Assembly (NCBI GenBank): GCA_022606135.1
Contig: JABYQN010000008.1
Span: forward strand, 744,001-808,000
Direction: 5' to 3'
Length of the DNA stretch: 64,000 nt
Origin: Fomes fomentarius
Lineage: Eukaryota > Basidiomycota > Agaricomycetes > Polyporales > Polyporaceae
Shown here: piece by piece, positions 63,554-64,000 of the stretch
How the letters are laid out: each line of letters opens with the position of its first letter
Numbering within the stretch: the stretch's first letter is position 1
Translations under genes and position numbers: made by a program
Notes under the pieces: generated by a model
Seen by the model: only the letters and a program-made list of their open reading frames with translations
The model's database searches: none
What the model was told of the DNA's origin: nothing

Positions 63554-64000
63554 GACGAAAGTCGTAAGCTGGGTGGGTTCGATGGTGAAAGGGATACTGA
63601 GAGTCGTCCGGAAGAGCTGGCGACCCAAGCAGCAGCAATCGTCCGAGACAAACCGCACTCGAGGACCTAAGGCAGGCAGCGATGTGGGCTGGCGCAGGTG
63701 AGGATTATATATCATACCTCCGCCTTGGGAGCGGCATGTCAAGCTTAACCTGATAGAGCGAAGGAGACGCGTCGTGGGGACACATGGTGCAGGCTGAATA
63801 CGTTAGCGCACGCCGTGGATTGGGTCCGTAATCGGGGGTATGTACGCGCTAGCTGAAAGTGTCGAGTCTTCCGCATGAAGGCAGATGGCACGAGATGAAG
63901 TTCCTGCCAAGCCGTGTGGGGTTCATCTGCCGTGTGCCTTTACCCCAGACCGGCCTGTGTCGTCCGGCTCCGCTAGTGCACGAGCTTAACCTTCGATATT
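63554..64000. other. Promoter region of the MFS permease, window end
   Basis: About 450 bp. A minus-strand TATATAA (63705-63711) lies about 150 nt before the ATG. No further gene is visible before the window ends. Confidence 0.4.

Overview
This window is nuclear DNA of a filamentous basidiomycete, most likely an Agaricomycete of wood-decay type. The reasons are dense genes broken by many 50-65 bp GT-AG introns, fungal multi-exon protein families, a DUF6533-type membrane protein and an Agaricomycete-type protein kinase-like gene, a hydroxyquinol-type intradiol dioxygenase as used after lignin depolymerisation, and a single Pol III tRNA gene. There is no prokaryotic operon structure and no convincing transposase, LTR, CRISPR or viral gene. 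The species assignment is inference; the fungal nature is plain from the sequence. All coordinates run from start codon to stop codon and include introns; splice sites were read by eye from conserved protein segments and GT-AG signals.

Layout. 1-12.7 kb is mostly minus-strand: an intradiol ring-cleavage dioxygenase (1426-2834), a CinA/MoaB-type MPT-binding-domain protein (4083-5578), tRNA-Gly(GCC) (6142-6211), a secreted Ser-rich Kre9/Knh1-like GPI protein (6639-8060), a protein kinase-like gene (9011-10577) and a triose-phosphate/nucleotide-sugar transporter family protein (11006-12646). A RING-finger protein follows on plus (12921-15000), then a secreted type-B carboxylesterase (15739-17718, minus) and an unrecognised conserved-looking gene (18412-19758, minus). 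Next is a tandem pair of serine carboxypeptidases (20109-22719 and 23399-26052, plus); the first carries a one-base frameshift before its catalytic histidine.

From 27 to 64 kb there are mostly housekeeping genes: CSTF2/Rna15-like 3'-end processing factor (27120-28720), a DUF6533 membrane protein (30277-32217), the mitochondrial Obg GTPase MTG2 (32360-34248, minus) divergent from the replicative helicase subunit MCM4 (34457-37787, plus) across a promoter with three ACGCGT boxes, a DAL5-like MFS permease (38232-41214, minus), a type II NADH dehydrogenase with unusually long introns (42258-45862, plus), a WH1-CRIB protein (about 47604-48972, minus), the tRNA m5C methyltransferase NCL1/NSUN2 (50281-53619, plus), the chromatin remodeller subunit SNF5 with a GATA-like finger (53926-59608, minus) and a second DAL5-like MFS permease (61873-63553, minus).

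The genes do not form one metabolic cluster. The first half is richer in secreted and accessory functions (aromatic ring cleavage, esterase, carboxypeptidases, cell-surface protein), the second half in core nuclear and mitochondrial functions. No entirely new system was found; the best leads are the frameshifted carboxypeptidase, the enlarged introns in the NADH dehydrogenase and permease genes (one next to a 12-nt microexon), the MCM4 promoter boxes, and the unidentified gene at 18.4-19.8 kb.
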